From the NCBI GenBank assembly GCA_963970005.1, contig CAXAMN010004158.1, positions 286,766-350,765 of the forward strand: DNA of 64,000 bases. The letters are read 5' to 3'. The DNA comes from Durusdinium trenchii. Its lineage: Eukaryota; Sar; Dinophyceae; Suessiales; Symbiodiniaceae. The translations under genes and the position numbers were made by a program. Within the stretch, counting starts at the first letter, position 1. The number at the start of each line of letters is the position of its first letter. The notes below the pieces were generated by a model, which saw only the letters and a list, made by a program, of their open reading frames with translations, did not search any database and was not told the DNA's origin. Below are positions 51,541 to 63,388 of the stretch, in pieces.

Positions 51541-52565
51541 ATACGATGTTTTTCCAGGTCATGTCCCATGTTCCACTTTGGAGGGTCCAGTGAGTCCAAG
51601 ATGCTTGGAGGGTCTAGTGCCATGAAAGGACTGTTACGTCGTCGTCGTCGTTTCTCCAGATCACTTCCAGCCTATTGAAAAGATTGAGCTTCGACCATCT
51701 AAAGGCTTCGTACAGTTTGCATAAACCATCATAAACCCTATGTCAGTCTTGGACCCTATGCGTTGTATATATCCCCCTTTTGCAGTACACATCCCATCTT
51801 CAGCTAACCGGCTTCTCTTGAAGAGACTGATATGTCATCCTTTCGGGAAACCGAGTGGCTAACTTGCAGAGGCTGCTCAAAGAGTCTCCACTGGTTCCGC
51901 GGTCAAACATCTGTCGTCGGTCCGTCACGGCACTGATCGGATGACCGACAATGACGATGTCAAGCAGCTAAATATCAAGTTTCTAAGATGGGTTTTGTAC
52001 TAGAAAACTCAACTTGAATCAGACAGTCACTGTGGTTGTGTCTTCCCACTTTGCTCAGGACCTGCTAGCATGGGATTTGGGTGCATGACTTTCAAGGCGA
52101 TAGCCACATAAACATCTTCCAGCCGTCTAAGTAGCTTCCTTGTCCTGGAACCAATGGAAGTTGCGATTTCGACGTGCTCGTCCCGCTGGGTGGTGTGCAT
52201 GTAATTCAGACTCGCCTGCGTGATGACACCGGAGGAGGCCTCGGGACCCGAAAAATGGAGTCAATTTCTTCATTGCAAAGATCACACCGGAGTCTGATCA
52301 TCTTCCTGCAACAGCTCTCGACAGGACCCATCGACACGACCACTTGGACTGGGACTGTGGGACCTGGCAGTTCAGGATATTTCAGGTGTCCATGGGGCGG
52401 CAGGTCTTTGGGGTTTTGGTTCTAGTTTGTTCTCTCGCATGGGGTGAACTCCCTCTTCGGACAATATCTTAACACATACCCCATTGGGGAATATCTAAAT
52501 TTAGAAAGAATAGGTTCTTCGAGCAACTCCAAGGTGTCCATACTCGATACAGGAATTCCAGAAAC

Positions 52566-52781
52566 ATGTGTAATCCAGCCATATATAAATACATAATTGA
52601 TTTTATGGATGGCATGCGAGGTTTTTCTCCGAAACCCGTCACTGCCTCCCAGCTAGACAGGTTGGAAAAGCACCTGTTTGAAAAGGAAACTGTTTTCACA
52701 AAGGCTGTGTCTCTTTCTGTGTTATTGAGTCAGAGTATAATCAATGAGCTTTCTCTCGCGTGCTCGTCCCGGTTGTCCTGA
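52566..52781 (+). CDS. possible exon, unknown
   Basis: The frame reads YKYIIDFMDGMRGFSPKPVT, ASQLDRLEKHLFEKETVFTK and VLLSQSIINEL, ending TGA. It is helical and charged. An internal AG after actgcctccc could be the real acceptor. No family is recognised. Confidence 0.33.
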   Translation: MCNPAIYKYIIDFMDGMRGFSPKPVTASQLDRLEKHLFEKETVFTKAVSLSVLLSQSIINELSLACSSRLS

Positions 52782-52923
52782 CTATTGTTTCCTCTTTGAA
52801 GAGTAATTGGTGGTGTACATGTATACACTAAGTTCCTTCAACGTCAAGGCTATATATTGAATTTCAGCTGCGTCGTCTGCGCTTTGCGACTTGGCCCGTC
52901 GTAAAGGCACCTGACCCAGTGTG

Positions 52924-53301
52924 CTAAACTGAGTCTGGAATGGTCAAGTTCGCCAAACAACCCTCAAAGGCCCATTCCCCGACGTGGGTCACTGAGTCAG
53001 GGATGGCAACGTTTCCTAAAGAGGTGCAATTCCGAAAGGCAGCATTCCCAATGTAAGTCACAGAGTTCGGGATGGTCAAGCTTTCCAAAGAGCTGCAACC
53101 ACGAAAGGCACAAGCCCCAACGTAGGTCACTGAGTCCGGGATGGTCAAGTTCACTAAAGTGCTGCAACCATCAAAGGCCAAACGCCCAATCTGGGTCACA
53201 GAGTCTGGGATGGTCAAGTTTGCTAAAGAGCTGCAACCGTAAAAGGCATGATTCCTAATGTGGGTCACAGGATTCTCAGCGAGCACGTACTGAAGACTGA
53301 C
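52924..53301 (-). CDS. BspA-type leucine-rich repeat exon (LRR_5-like), 3' end
   Basis: After acceptor atatatactgcag (minus strand) the frame reads VSLQYVLAENPVTHIRNHAF and then five 23-residue repeats of the type VTxIGxxAFxxCSSLxxLTI then PDS. Key positions AF, C, L and IPDS are kept in all. The last repeat lacks a few residues (EGCLANLTIPDSV) and a TAG follows at once. BspA-like repeats are surface or interaction modules expanded in many protists. Upstream exons would lie at higher coordinates; none is clear. Confidence 0.8.
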   Translation of the reverse strand, partial: VSLQYVLAENPVTHIRNHAFYGCSSLANLTIPDSVTQIGRLAFDGCSTLVNLTIPDSVTYVGACAFRGCSSLESLTIPNSVTYIGNAAFRNCTSLGNVAIPDSVTHVGEWAFEGCLANLTIPDSV

Positions 53302-54646
53302 CTGCAGTATATATAGTGGACCTGCTGTCTAGCAGGCGAACACAGTTGATAACTGATTGTGTTTGACATGGAGACACTGGTTTGTCCCATGAAGAATTGA
53401 AGTTGTTTGATGCCGGCCACTAGACTAGTCCGAGTCCCTTTGGTCAGGGGCCATTCTGTTTCCCATCATGAACAGAACCAAGGGGCCCCCCAAGGGGTGC
53501 TTGAGATTTCATGCGACTCGTCGAAAGGACACATTGCTGCTTCTTTTTGATCCCATGGTAGTGACCCCTTTTAACAGAATTGGATCTGGATGAATATATC
53601 GCTTTTTGATTTGGCCACTTGATACTGATGATATTGCGCTTTTGAGGCTCCCTCGGTGTTCATGTGAACACGCAGCTTAGATTTCCAGCTTGAGCCGAAT
53701 TGCGATGTAACGATCGCCGTACAGATCGTGAACGCGACTGTTCACGTCGACCTGCCCTGCCGTCCGTGTTAATGACACATGTGACACATGTGCTTTAAGT
53801 GGTTTGGCAGGAGGTAGATGCGGATGTGGGGGAACAAAACACACATGCAAAAGAGACATCAACCATCCTTTTTGCGTTAGGTCAAACACTGCCAGGAAGT
53901 CCGTTCTATTCAGGATAAGAGATGATAAGAACTATACAGCTGCGAGGAGCCCATGATTTGCAGAGAGGCGAAGAGTGAACGTGAACGTGAGTGATCTACT
54001 TCATTTGATCCAGGTATATAGTCCTTGTTTCTTTCTTTGTCCACAGGTACAGAAGCCCTCCAAAGAGAACGAAGCAATGTGGAAGAACAACCAGTAAAAT
54101 CATTTATATAACGACATTTAAAGACAAAGCAATGTGGAAAAACAACCTCAGGATTTATGGCTTTCATCGCTTGAACCGTCAAACCCAGCGATCTGGGGAC
54201 TGGGCCGATCGGACGCTGGACTGGGCAGGTCGCTGTGGGGCTCATTCCATTCCAGCTCTGACAGGGCTTATACAGAGGATGTGGAGAGGATTTGTACATA
54301 CCCGTTGCAAGAGCACTGGCTCTAGACTAGCTTCAGCACTCGCTTGCTTTGATTGGTTCAGCTCCGCGTCGGTCGACCGGCACGAAGAGGTTTGGGCGAT
54401 CTTCTATAGGGGAACCTGTCCCAAACAGGCGTTCACATGAGACAGGTCCCTCGGATTTCTTCTTGGCCCCGAGGGGTCGGGTTTGGGGATGGTCTGGAGA
54501 AGCGTCGGGCGGTCGACGAGCGAGCGGGCTTTGGAGCCGCTCGGAGCGTCGAAACGGTTGGGATCTCATGTGTTGGTGGGTGTAGAGAAATTTGGCTCTG
54601 GGGTGTCTGCCTGTATACAGTGACATGCAGGTAAGATAGATCCACT

Positions 54647-54817
54647 ATGTCCCATGGCAAGGCTTACATGGTTTGTGGCTGTGGTAATTGGATTTGGGCT
54701 AACAGGGTGCCAAACAGACCCTACTGTCATTGTGGCACACCATGGATCCCCAGGCACCTTAGCCCAGGCACCAAGAGCACACCAAGGGAGAACCAGACAC
54801 ACCAGCATCCAGGATGA
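54647..54817 (+). pseudogene. ORF1 start: RanBP2-like zinc finger
   Basis: From ATG 54647 the frame reads MSHGKAYMVCGCGNWIWANR then VPNRPYCHCGTPW: CxC and CxC pairs around NWIW and N, like the RanBP2-type zinc ribbon (WxCxxCxxxN...CxxC), although one pair is spaced CxC. It stops after 56 codons, and the ORF1 reading continues in another frame (DEDWQYQQWIRANHAQLEAD). Confidence 0.5.
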
Positions 54818-54835
54818 GGACTGGCAATACCAACA

Positions 54836-55570
54836 GTGGATCAGAGCAAACCATGCCCAACTGGAAGCAGACTGGTCAGACACCTCCTGGCAAGCACCCT
54901 CCTCCAGAAGCTCCAGAAGAACCACCAGCACACACACAGAATCAGACCCAGAGGCACTGGCCAAAGGGAATCAGCAGTCACAGGACTGGTCCAGAAGCAT
55001 TGGGGCACCTTCTCACCAGAGGTCCAAGAGGCCTTCAAGGAGATGGGATTGCAACAAATGGCAGAAGAACCAGACCTCACAGATCCCACCTATGTGGCCT
55101 ACAAGTTCAAGACCACCAGTGGCCAGCTCAGAGCACTGGGCCAGAAGAAGCTCCAACTGGAGCAGAGGGAGACCAATTTGCAGAAGCAATTGGCACAAGT
55201 GGTGGCAGCAAAGGAACAGCTCCTGGACAGGCTACAGACATGCCACCAGGACATGGAAGAAATCTCCCAGCACTATGCACAGATTGTCCTGCAACCCAAA
55301 GGACAAGGCACCAGCATGGACACACAGGAGCCACCAGAAATCCCCTCAGGCAATCCAGAGATCCAGCACCAAATGGAGACCTTCCATGCATTGGTCTCTC
55401 AGCTGGGCAGCAAAGTCACCACAGATGACAAGCAAAGGCTGCTACACACAATGGTCAGGGTCCTGGAAGATGCAGGTCAAAAGAAGAGAAAGACCAACAT
55501 CCAGCCACCTCAGTACTATGAGCCAGGCAACCCAGATGCATACATGGAGCAAGGCACTTTCACAGGGTAG
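54836..55570 (+). pseudogene. ORF1 coiled-coil region
   Basis: 244 codons are open. The clear part reads HWGTFSPEVQEAFKEMGLQQ, LGQKKLQLEQRETNLQKQLA and QVVAAKEQLLDRLQTCHQDM, a long coiled coil, followed by VTTDDKQRLLHTMVRVLEDA. Coiled-coil ORF1 proteins bind element RNA in other LINEs. The first 60 or so codons look out of frame. Confidence 0.5.
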
Positions 55571-55635
55571 CAGCAGCAGCTGCCCACCCCTAGCAGATTT
55601 GCCAGCACACACAGCTCAGGCAAAGGAGCTGCATA

Positions 55636-56449
55636 TTGACTTTGCCAACATCACCATATGAAGTGAGAAAGCACAACAGCACATATGGGCGCTGCCAGCA
55701 GCAGTGGCATAGCAGAGCACCATATAGCAGCACCACAATGGCAGCAATACAAGGGTGGTTGGGCAAACCATCACTGGCAGCCATACATACAGGAAGCACA
55801 ACCACTAGACAGTGGAGGCACCTCAGGTGGAGTCTCCTTGGCCTACAGGACAGGGCACAGCATCAGAGGCACTTTCTGGGTTTTGACCACAGATGGACAG
55901 CCACAATCTACAGAACACAGCGCATGGAGGTCATAGTGGGAGTGCTATACCTCAAAGTGGGGGAAGGGCAGCCAGGCACACATCCAGGTGCTGGAGGACA
56001 GGGTTCCCCTCACGCAATGCCTTGGACCCAGATTGCCCTGGTCACACTTCCAGTACAGCCAGGACATTGACCACACCAAAATGCCACCCACTCCTAGCAG
56101 GAGCACAAGCAGGGAGCTCACCCAAACCTTTGGGCAACTCCAAGCACAGGCCACACACTGGCTAGCATCCACCAGCCTGGTGCACAATACACCACCCAGA
56201 GGCATCAGCTTTGAACTGCACATGGCACCACAGCAGCCAAGAGCCATCAAGGAGATGACAGTGCAAGACAAGCAGCTACAATACTGGCTCGGTTTGCGCA
56301 GAATGGTCAGAGACTGTAACAGACTCCTCAAAGGACCACTCCACAGCAAACAGACTCAGCATGCAGGACTGCTGCAAAAAAACATCAGCAACAAGACACA
56401 ACACCTACAGCCACAATGGCCACCTGACAGCCAAGGCTTCATTGGCTAG
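55636..56449 (+). pseudogene. endonuclease-region remnant
   Basis: Fragments in different frames, such as DSGGTSGGVSLAYRTGHSIR and FWVLTTDG, resemble the SGG-containing strand of AP-type endonucleases; the later part (LQYWLGLRRMVRDCNRLLKG) looks like the endonuclease-RT linker. Catalytic residues cannot be assigned, so it is surely inactive. Confidence 0.45.
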
Positions 56450-56472
56450 GGGTACAAAGAGGGCTAAACCAG

Positions 56473-57555
56473 ATGCTCAGCAACAGACCTTTCCTCAATG
56501 ACAAGCTAGAGGAATTCCTTCAGACCACCTGCCACCGGCTACAAAAGCAGGTTTGGGAAAGGAAGAAGGAAGACTTTGCCACATGGGCAGAGACTGCCAT
56601 GAGAAAGGGGGCAAGGCAAGCACATGCCTTTATCAAGCAGGATGATGCAAACTACCTCAGACCCTATCAAAACCAACCTCTAGCACAAAGACCAGCAGCC
56701 AGAAGAGCCTACTGGAAAACCTACTGGCAGGAAGAAGCTCCAGACGGACCAGCCACCCCAGAAGAGGAAGCTCTTAAACAAGAAGCCATCCAGGAAGCCA
56801 GAACATTAAAGCCCATCAGCTCAGCACAAATCAAGGCCACCCTGCAGCACATGGGTAAGAAGAAACCAGGCCCAGATGGATGGACAGTACAAGAGCTTCA
56901 ACAATGGCCAGAGCAAGCAATCTCAAGCCTTGTCTGGGTGTACCACCAGATAGAAGCCACAGGAGACTGGCCAGCACAAGCCACATACGCCCAGATAGCA
57001 CTATTGCCAAAGTCCCTGGACAATGAAAGGCCTATTTGCCTCACCAGCTTCTTCTACAAACTCTGGGCCACCACGAGACTGCACCTGCTCAAGAAGTGGA
57101 TCCACCAAGTCAAAGACAGCTGCCCATGGGACAAAGCCATGCCCCAAGGCACAGTCGCTGACATCTCCTTCCAAAGGCAACTCTCAGCAGAGTTCAGCAG
57201 AGGACTACAGCTTCAGCAAGGCTCCATCCTCATTGACCTCAAGCACTTATATGACACAGTGGACAGACAAAGATTAATCACAGCAGGCAAGCAGCTGCAT
57301 TTCCCACCAGTCATCATGCACCATGCCATGGTCATACATGCAGCCCCCAGATGGCTTTGCGCAGAAGGTCAAGCAGACCAACCATTCCACAACAAGTTTT
57401 CCATCATAGCAGGATGCCCTTTCTCAGTGGCCCTAGCCAAAGTCTACCTGTGGCGGCAAACCTGCAACCAGATCTACCAGATCCACCCCAGCCTGGAATG
57501 GCAGGCCCCAGACATGCACCAATGGACAGCACCAGACATACCCAATGGGCAGTAG
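56473..57555 (+). pseudogene. reverse transcriptase, motif C absent
   Basis: 360 codons are open. Motifs: ISSAQIKATLQHMGKKKPGP with DGWTVQEL (motif 0/1), RPICLTSFFYKLW (motif 2), LIDLKHLYDTVD (motif A with one Asp), and FSIIAGCPFSVALAKVYL in the place of motif B. The reading stops about 28 residues after motif B, and the YxDD motif C and thumb are missing; the next segment is already the CCHC knuckle. An internal deletion is the simplest reading. Confidence 0.75.
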
Positions 57556-57661
57556 ATTTCACTGACCCTGACCTGCCCTGGGAATTGACTGAACCCACTC
57601 AGCAAAAAGACACAGACAGCACTTAGAGAAGTCAGATCCCACTGAGATCCCCATACTGGAC

Positions 57662-58915
57662 ATGGTGGTCCAGGGTGCTCTTTTCAATCATGCCTGGTAT
57701 GGCCTGGACAGACCCTGCCCTCTATGCCAGCACCCAGAAGACACCCTCTACCACAGGCTACGGCAATGCCCAGATATGTTGAAGCACCATCCCATTCCCA
57801 GAGTTTGGGAATCCCACGTAGCAGACAACAGCTACTGGCGCAGAGGTATTCCTCCAAAGTCAATATATGAAGTTCCAGGAGGAGGCTTAGAACAAGTAAC
57901 AGGCACAGGGTTATGGGAACCACTCCAACCCATTCCCACCACAAACCTGGTCTTTGGCACTGATGGGTCAGGAGGACCAGCTTCCAAAGACAAAAGACTC
58001 AGACAATGCAGCTTTGCAGTAGTTGCCTTAGACAAGAACACCTTGCAAGAAGTGGCCACACTCAGAGGCAGCGTCCAAGGCACCCAGACAGTGCCCCGAG
58101 CAGAAGCCACAGCACTCCTTTACCTTCTCAAGTACACCACTGGACCAGTGGAAAGCAGCATTGATGCACAGGCAATCCTCAAAAGATGGAGAAAGCTTCC
58201 ACAACCACAGGCCACAAGTAACATGGACCTTTGCAGGCCACTGAGCACACACAAGCACCATAGGGGTCAGCAAACAGTGCTCCACTGGGTTAACAGTCAC
58301 CAAACCCTGGAACACTTTCAAGCAAACAACCCAGATCTACCTCCCTGGATCTGGTGGACAAACCACAAGGCAGATGCAGCAGCAGAGCAATATGCAACCC
58401 ACCTTGCAGAAGAGCTCAACCTGGCCAACAAGGTTTGGGCAGCAAAATGGGTAGATGGCAGACAATACAAAATCCAACAGAGGCTAGTGCAAGTGGTCAA
58501 GTTCTGGCTTGAGCAAAAGGAGGAAATCCCAGGACTAGCCAAACCACTAAAGCCTCACAGCAATCCCAAGCTTCCCACCAGGAAGGAGTTGATAGAACAC
58601 CTCCACACCACCCACACACAGCATTTGTGGGGCACCATTGACCAGAAGCTACATGGCCCAGAACGCAGCTGCAACAGATGCCACATCAGAGTCCTTTCAT
58701 ACTGGACCAACACCAAGGCCAACAGAGTGGCACAAGCACCCTGCCACACACATGGCAATGACTACCCCACAGTCCATCCGAGCCATGACCTGGGGTGGAC
58801 AGGCGCAAGGCACAGATGCAAACACTGCAGAAAGCAAGCTACCACAGGGCAGCTGATCCTAAAGGAATCCTGGTTGAAACCCTGCCCAAGGCAGAAGGGA
58901 AAGAACTCCTTTTGA
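57662..58915 (+). pseudogene. CCHC knuckle plus RNase H domain
   Basis: 417 codons are open. CPLCQHPEDTLYHRLRQCP is a CxxC...HxxxxC knuckle of the kind found after LINE reverse transcriptases. Then NLVFGTDGSGG (first Asp), PRAEATALLYLLK (Glu), SSIDAQAILKRW (possible second Asp) and TNHKADAAAEQYA (final Asp) fit the DEDD pattern of RNase H. This part appears the least decayed, but it cannot act in an element without a complete reverse transcriptase. Confidence 0.7.
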
Positions 58916-58960
58916 GCCTAGAAGAATACCTTCTGAGCTAAGTCAGCTTTGTGTTGCAGA

Positions 58961-60650
58961 AGAAAAAAGTATTGGTGGGTGTTTTGGGCGTCCGCCGCTC
59001 TTGGTCGAGGAGTCTGCGGGGCCCTGCGGGGCCCTGCGTGGTTTGGGGTCGAAGACTCCTTCAGCGAGGGAGGCTGAGAATGCTCTTGGTCGTGGGATGG
59101 TGCTAGGAAGAAATAGGTTTTAGCTTTTGGGGAAGGTATTATACTAGGTATAGTATTGGGTATAGTATAGTTGAAGAATGTGGAGGATTGAGCAGGCGCG
59201 CTGATAACCCCGTCTTAAATTCAGTTGTTGTAGAAAGTATTTGCGTGATTCCATGGCTGACAGGTCACGAATCTGGTCACTCTAAGTGTCCCACAAGCCA
59301 AGCCCATGACCAAAGAGGTTTGTTGATGGCTCCAGTGCTGATTGGTTCACGTCGCCGTCGCCAGTGCTCTTGCGGCCCGAGCTCGATCAGGCTCTCCATC
59401 AGCACTTCGCATGTCGATCGATCCCCCAGAGACCTAGAAGAAGCCACCAATCGACCTGGTCTTGGAGTCCAAAAAAAGGGGAATCCTACATGATCCTACT
59501 ACCTATTTAAGCTAGGCACTGGGGAAGACGTGGAGGGGTACCTCTTGTGATGGGGTCAAGGACCAACTGGCATTGGAGTACATAATATGGAACCACTGCC
59601 CCCTGCCCCGCTTCAACCAGACCTGCTGTGATGCAGTTGCTCAAGAGCCTCAAAAATTGGTTTCTGGGGATCAAAACACCCGGTCCGAGCCCAACGAGAG
59701 CACTTGATGAGTCCCGGCAAATCGCCTTCTTTTTGTTTCAACACCAGCACGTCGCCCCATCTGACGTAGTCGCAGTTCGTTTGGACTGATGCTTGACTCG
59801 ATGGAAACCTGATGTTTGCTACATTTGAAGGGTGAGATTTTGTGTCGACCTTGGCTTACCGTGCCTGTGCACGTTCGCGGATGGTCCGATGTGGAGAAAG
59901 TGAGAGCGGATGGTCTCACGGTCTCACGGCGTCGGAGAAAGCACATGGACCAGATGTCGGAGAAACCACTTGGAGGGACCGGATGTCCACGCGGGAGTTA
60001 TGCTGCAACGAAGGTGTTTCAGTGGATTCCCCCGCGCTGGGAGAGAGTTGGTTGGAGGGATCCAATCGGAGTTCGGTTGTTGTATGTTGTGATTGAGTAT
60101 AGCTTTCCTGTGTCCTATCATTTATCATGTCCTATCAACTATTTCCCTTGAAATCAGCGGGAGTTTTGGAGTGGTAGCTTCACTTGCAGGTTTAGGGCGG
60201 TGAAACATGAATCTTGCAAACTTGATGAGGTAGCAGGTAGCAAACACCACCCATGCGTGACCTTTTTTTTGAAGTGTACATGCAGACCACTATGCAGACC
60301 TTTTGCCAAGATGTTGGTCCTGCACTGTTGCAGAACGCCACTCAGATCTATCCGTGCTGCCAAGGTTGCGAAATTGTAATGAATTCGTTCGAAGCTTTGC
60401 TGCGGCAGCACCGGCCGTCTCACATCCAGTGACGGAGGAACGCCACGTTTCCGAGCACGAAGCGCGAAGCTGACATAGATCGGGAGAGTCAGGATCGAGG
60501 TCTAGAGTCTAGAGCAACGAAAAACACCATGTGGGTTGAAAGTGACGGTGAACCCCTCAGCCCAGTGGGTGAAAAATACGTGGGTGAATCAGTGCCGCAG
60601 ATGCGGACGACATGACGATGTCGTCATGTCGCGTGATACTATGTTGCTCC
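58961..60650. other. no well supported gene
   Basis: A plus frame at 59816-60151 (VHVRGWSDVEKVRADGLTVS, QWIPPRWERVGWRDP) and a minus frame at 59671-59946 are open but overlap and lack splice support. The rest is mixed-composition spacer. Confidence 0.3.
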
Positions 60651-60662
60651 AATAACGATGTT

Positions 60663-61042
60663 CTAAGACGACTCCATATGGAGGCTTTGTGAATCCAGGC
60701 TGTGAACCGATTTTTCACGTCGAGCTGGCACCAGGCCCTTTTCCATTCGAGGTGTGGGTGGAAAGGTGTCCTTGACCCTCGCGGTGTTCCATTTGCGACC
60801 CAAAAAATGCATTCCCCTGTCGTCCTCTTTGGCTGATGATTTGGTGGTCAAGGAAGTGGAGCCAATACAGTTGTTCCTCCCCAGAGAAGGTGGTTGGCGG
60901 TCTGACTAACTTCTGAGCAATTGATTTCCTTGATTTTCTCGTTGAGACTGGAAATTCCAGGCACCTTTTCCCTGACCCAACTCACAGTCTGGGTTGCGTA
61001 TACTAGTAGTATATAATATAGATTAATATAGTATATATACAT
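60663..61042 (-). CDS. minus-strand exon pair, unknown protein
   Basis: The upstream reading (about 61000-60870) gives QTVSWVREKVPGISSLNEKI then KEINCSEVSQTANHLLWGG. The downstream reading (about 60840-60663, acceptor caaatcatcag) gives AKEDDRGMHFLGRKWNTARV, KDTFPPTPRMEKGL and SLDSQSLHMESS, ending TAG. A GA donor (G/GAACAA) would join them in phase. No family is recognised. Confidence 0.4.
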
Positions 61043-61674
61043 GCATGCATATATATATATATATTTATTTAGATCTATACAGTATATTACCTATAAAACC
61101 TGAACTCCTTTTTTGGACCACCAACCACTCAAAATATGGTCCTCTCCGATCATCATACTGAAAAATATGTAACAATGCGATCCTTTCCATTCAAAATATG
61201 GTCCTTACAAAACAAAAAAAAAACGAATCAGAGATCATTGTACTGAATTCTGGACAGGCTCCTCCTCAAAGTCACTCGCTCCCCGAGAGACCCAAACTCG
61301 CGAATGGTCCTTGCTGATAGCAGCTGGGTTCAGAGCCCCCCATGAAAAAGACACCGTTCATGTTGCTTGCTGGTTGCCCGTGCCAAACATCTTTTGAACA
61401 TATGTACATATTCCATGTACTTAAGGAGAGCAGGAGAGTTCGGGTGAAATCTGTGGGGAAGCTGGATCGTTAGACCGTTGGAAGGATGCGACATGGGTGT
61501 GTCTCAGTAAACCTGTAACAGTTGGTAAACAACTATCACTATTTTGGAGAAAGGCCTGCAAGTTGAACACCATCCACTGTTACTAGTAGTATGATATTGG
61601 TATATATATACATATATTATCGTTATATATATATATATGTGTCTACCAGTATATCGTCAAGACCCCTTGCCAAG

Positions 61675-63388
61675 GGCCCCTGCGGTCGACATTTTGCGGT
61701 CCTTTTGGATGCCTTTGAGGGCCTGCTCGCATGCTAGATTCTGGCAGAAGCGTGACGACCACTGGCAGTTTGGTGATTTTAGTGCTTGGGCAAACTGGAG
61801 GAACCGACGGAGTTGGTGCGAGAAGACCTCTCACCCGGTTTTCATGAAGCATCCGGGATGTTTGAGCAAGTTAGATTTGGATCCGAGCAAATCTCAGTTG
61901 GTGTCAATGTCGGCATTTTTAGGTGTCAAGTAGGATCTTTTATAGCTAGTTTCAACTTAGCTCAACCACTCTATCCTGTTGTTTTGTGAAGACCTGTGAC
62001 CCAACTTGATACCCTCGTTTCGTTGGGTCACTCGGGCCTTGGAAAAGTCTGGTGTACTGCACAAAAAGGGAAGATCACTTTAAGGAAGCGATTGTGTACT
62101 GCAGCTAATAGCAGCTTGGGATGTATTCTTGGATTTGAACTGCGATCTGCCAGTTGTCTTTAGCTGGGGACGCTGGAGAAAGGGACAGCAGCGGGACGTT
62201 CATGGCAGAGATGACCCTGTGGAAATGGACCTCACACATGAAACTCGTGAACATCGAGACTCTTTTTAGAGTAGTTGTTGGCATGGTGCTCCACTTTTTT
62301 CGGCCCTGTGAATTCCTTTTTTGCATAGCATTATCATTGGTGTTCATAATATTGTCACTTAATTTGCATGACATGGTCATCGGCTTGACAATGTTGTAAT
62401 CGGATGACCACGTGATCAATTCGGGGTGGGGGAAGCGGGGAAAATTATAGGGTTCAGAAAAGCTGTCATCGGTGTTCATAACGTTGTCAACGTTTTCACA
62501 ACATTTTGTCAACGGATTCATGAGACTGTCATCGGTTTCACAACATTATCATATTGGATGACAATGTTATTAAGTTGGAGTGGGGTGGGGTGGGCATTGT
62601 CAGCGGTGTAATTGTCATGTATTTCAACAGTATCATCGGTTTCCTGACATTGTCCTCAGCACAGCATTGTCAATTGGTGTCATTTTAGCCCTTGCATGCG
62701 ATCATGTCCTTCTCATGTTAAACTCTAACATTACTGCTTCTTGTCGGGAAAAACACGAAAAGAGCTGTGGTTTAGACATGTCGCGGACGTTTGGGGCTAC
62801 CATGGGCTATTGTTTATTAACCCAAGTGTTTGGAAACCACTTAAGACCCAACTCAAACCAGATTTTGTTTTTCCCACAGCGACTCACTGACACACTCTCT
62901 TTGCCTCAGTTAGCCGCTGTTGGCCTGCGTTCCACAATCCTCTTGGGGGCAAATTTAAAGTGCCCTGAGTGGCTCAAGCCACAGATCAAAGGTCCATATG
63001 TGTTGAAGACGGGCTTTCACCCAACTCATCTCTCCAAATTCTTCCTGACTCCCAGTTGCATGCTTATATACATATGTATATCCTTTCTGGCTGATTATAT
63101 ATAATATATGTGTATGTATTATACATGTGACAGTATGTATATATATATAGTAATGATATATATATTATATTGAAACATTTTGATACAAATAAATGCAGTG
63201 CGCATAGGCTTTGCACAACATACAACTGTTTTTCACCCCTTCGTACAGGCAGAGTTGATCTGTCAGTGCTCTTCGAGCCTCCCGTGGACGCGCGGAGCAG
63301 CGTGAATCCAAAAAGGCGCTGCGCCGTTTGCACCACAAGGGACCACAGCGCGGTGTCCCTCCATGAGACACGAAGAAGCCGGGATTGA
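61675..63388 (+). CDS. 3' part of a four-exon gene, unknown protein
   Basis: Exon 61675-61728 (acceptor cttgccaag) reads GPCGRHFAVLLDAFEGLL with a GC donor. Exon 61783-61929 (acceptor gattttag, donor GTAGGA) reads CLGKLEEPTELVREDLSPGF, HEASGMFEQV and VGVNVGIFRCQ. Exon 62880-62991 (acceptor tttgtttttcccacag, donor GTCCAT) reads RLTDTLSLPQLAAVGLRSTI then ANLKCPEWLKPQIK. The terminal exon 63249-63388 (acceptor cttcgtacag) reads RVDLSVLFEPPVDARSS, RRCAVCTTRDHSAVSLHE then TGA. The first and last junctions match phase (phase 0; Gly). An exon may be missing between 61929 and 62880. Function unknown; CAVC may bind metal. Confidence 0.55.

Larger units (their letters stand above)
54647..58960 (+). mobile_element. 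degenerate non-LTR retrotransposon (LINE)
   Basis: Component readings lie in the expected order on one strand: zinc-finger/coiled-coil ORF1, an endonuclease remnant, reverse transcriptase, a CCHC knuckle and RNase H. Frames change at several points and reverse-transcriptase motif C is missing. CG dinucleotides are visibly scarce compared with the flanks, and the plus strand is rich in CA. The 3' end is placed near 58960 where this composition stops; I see no poly(A) tail or target duplication. Confidence 0.8.
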
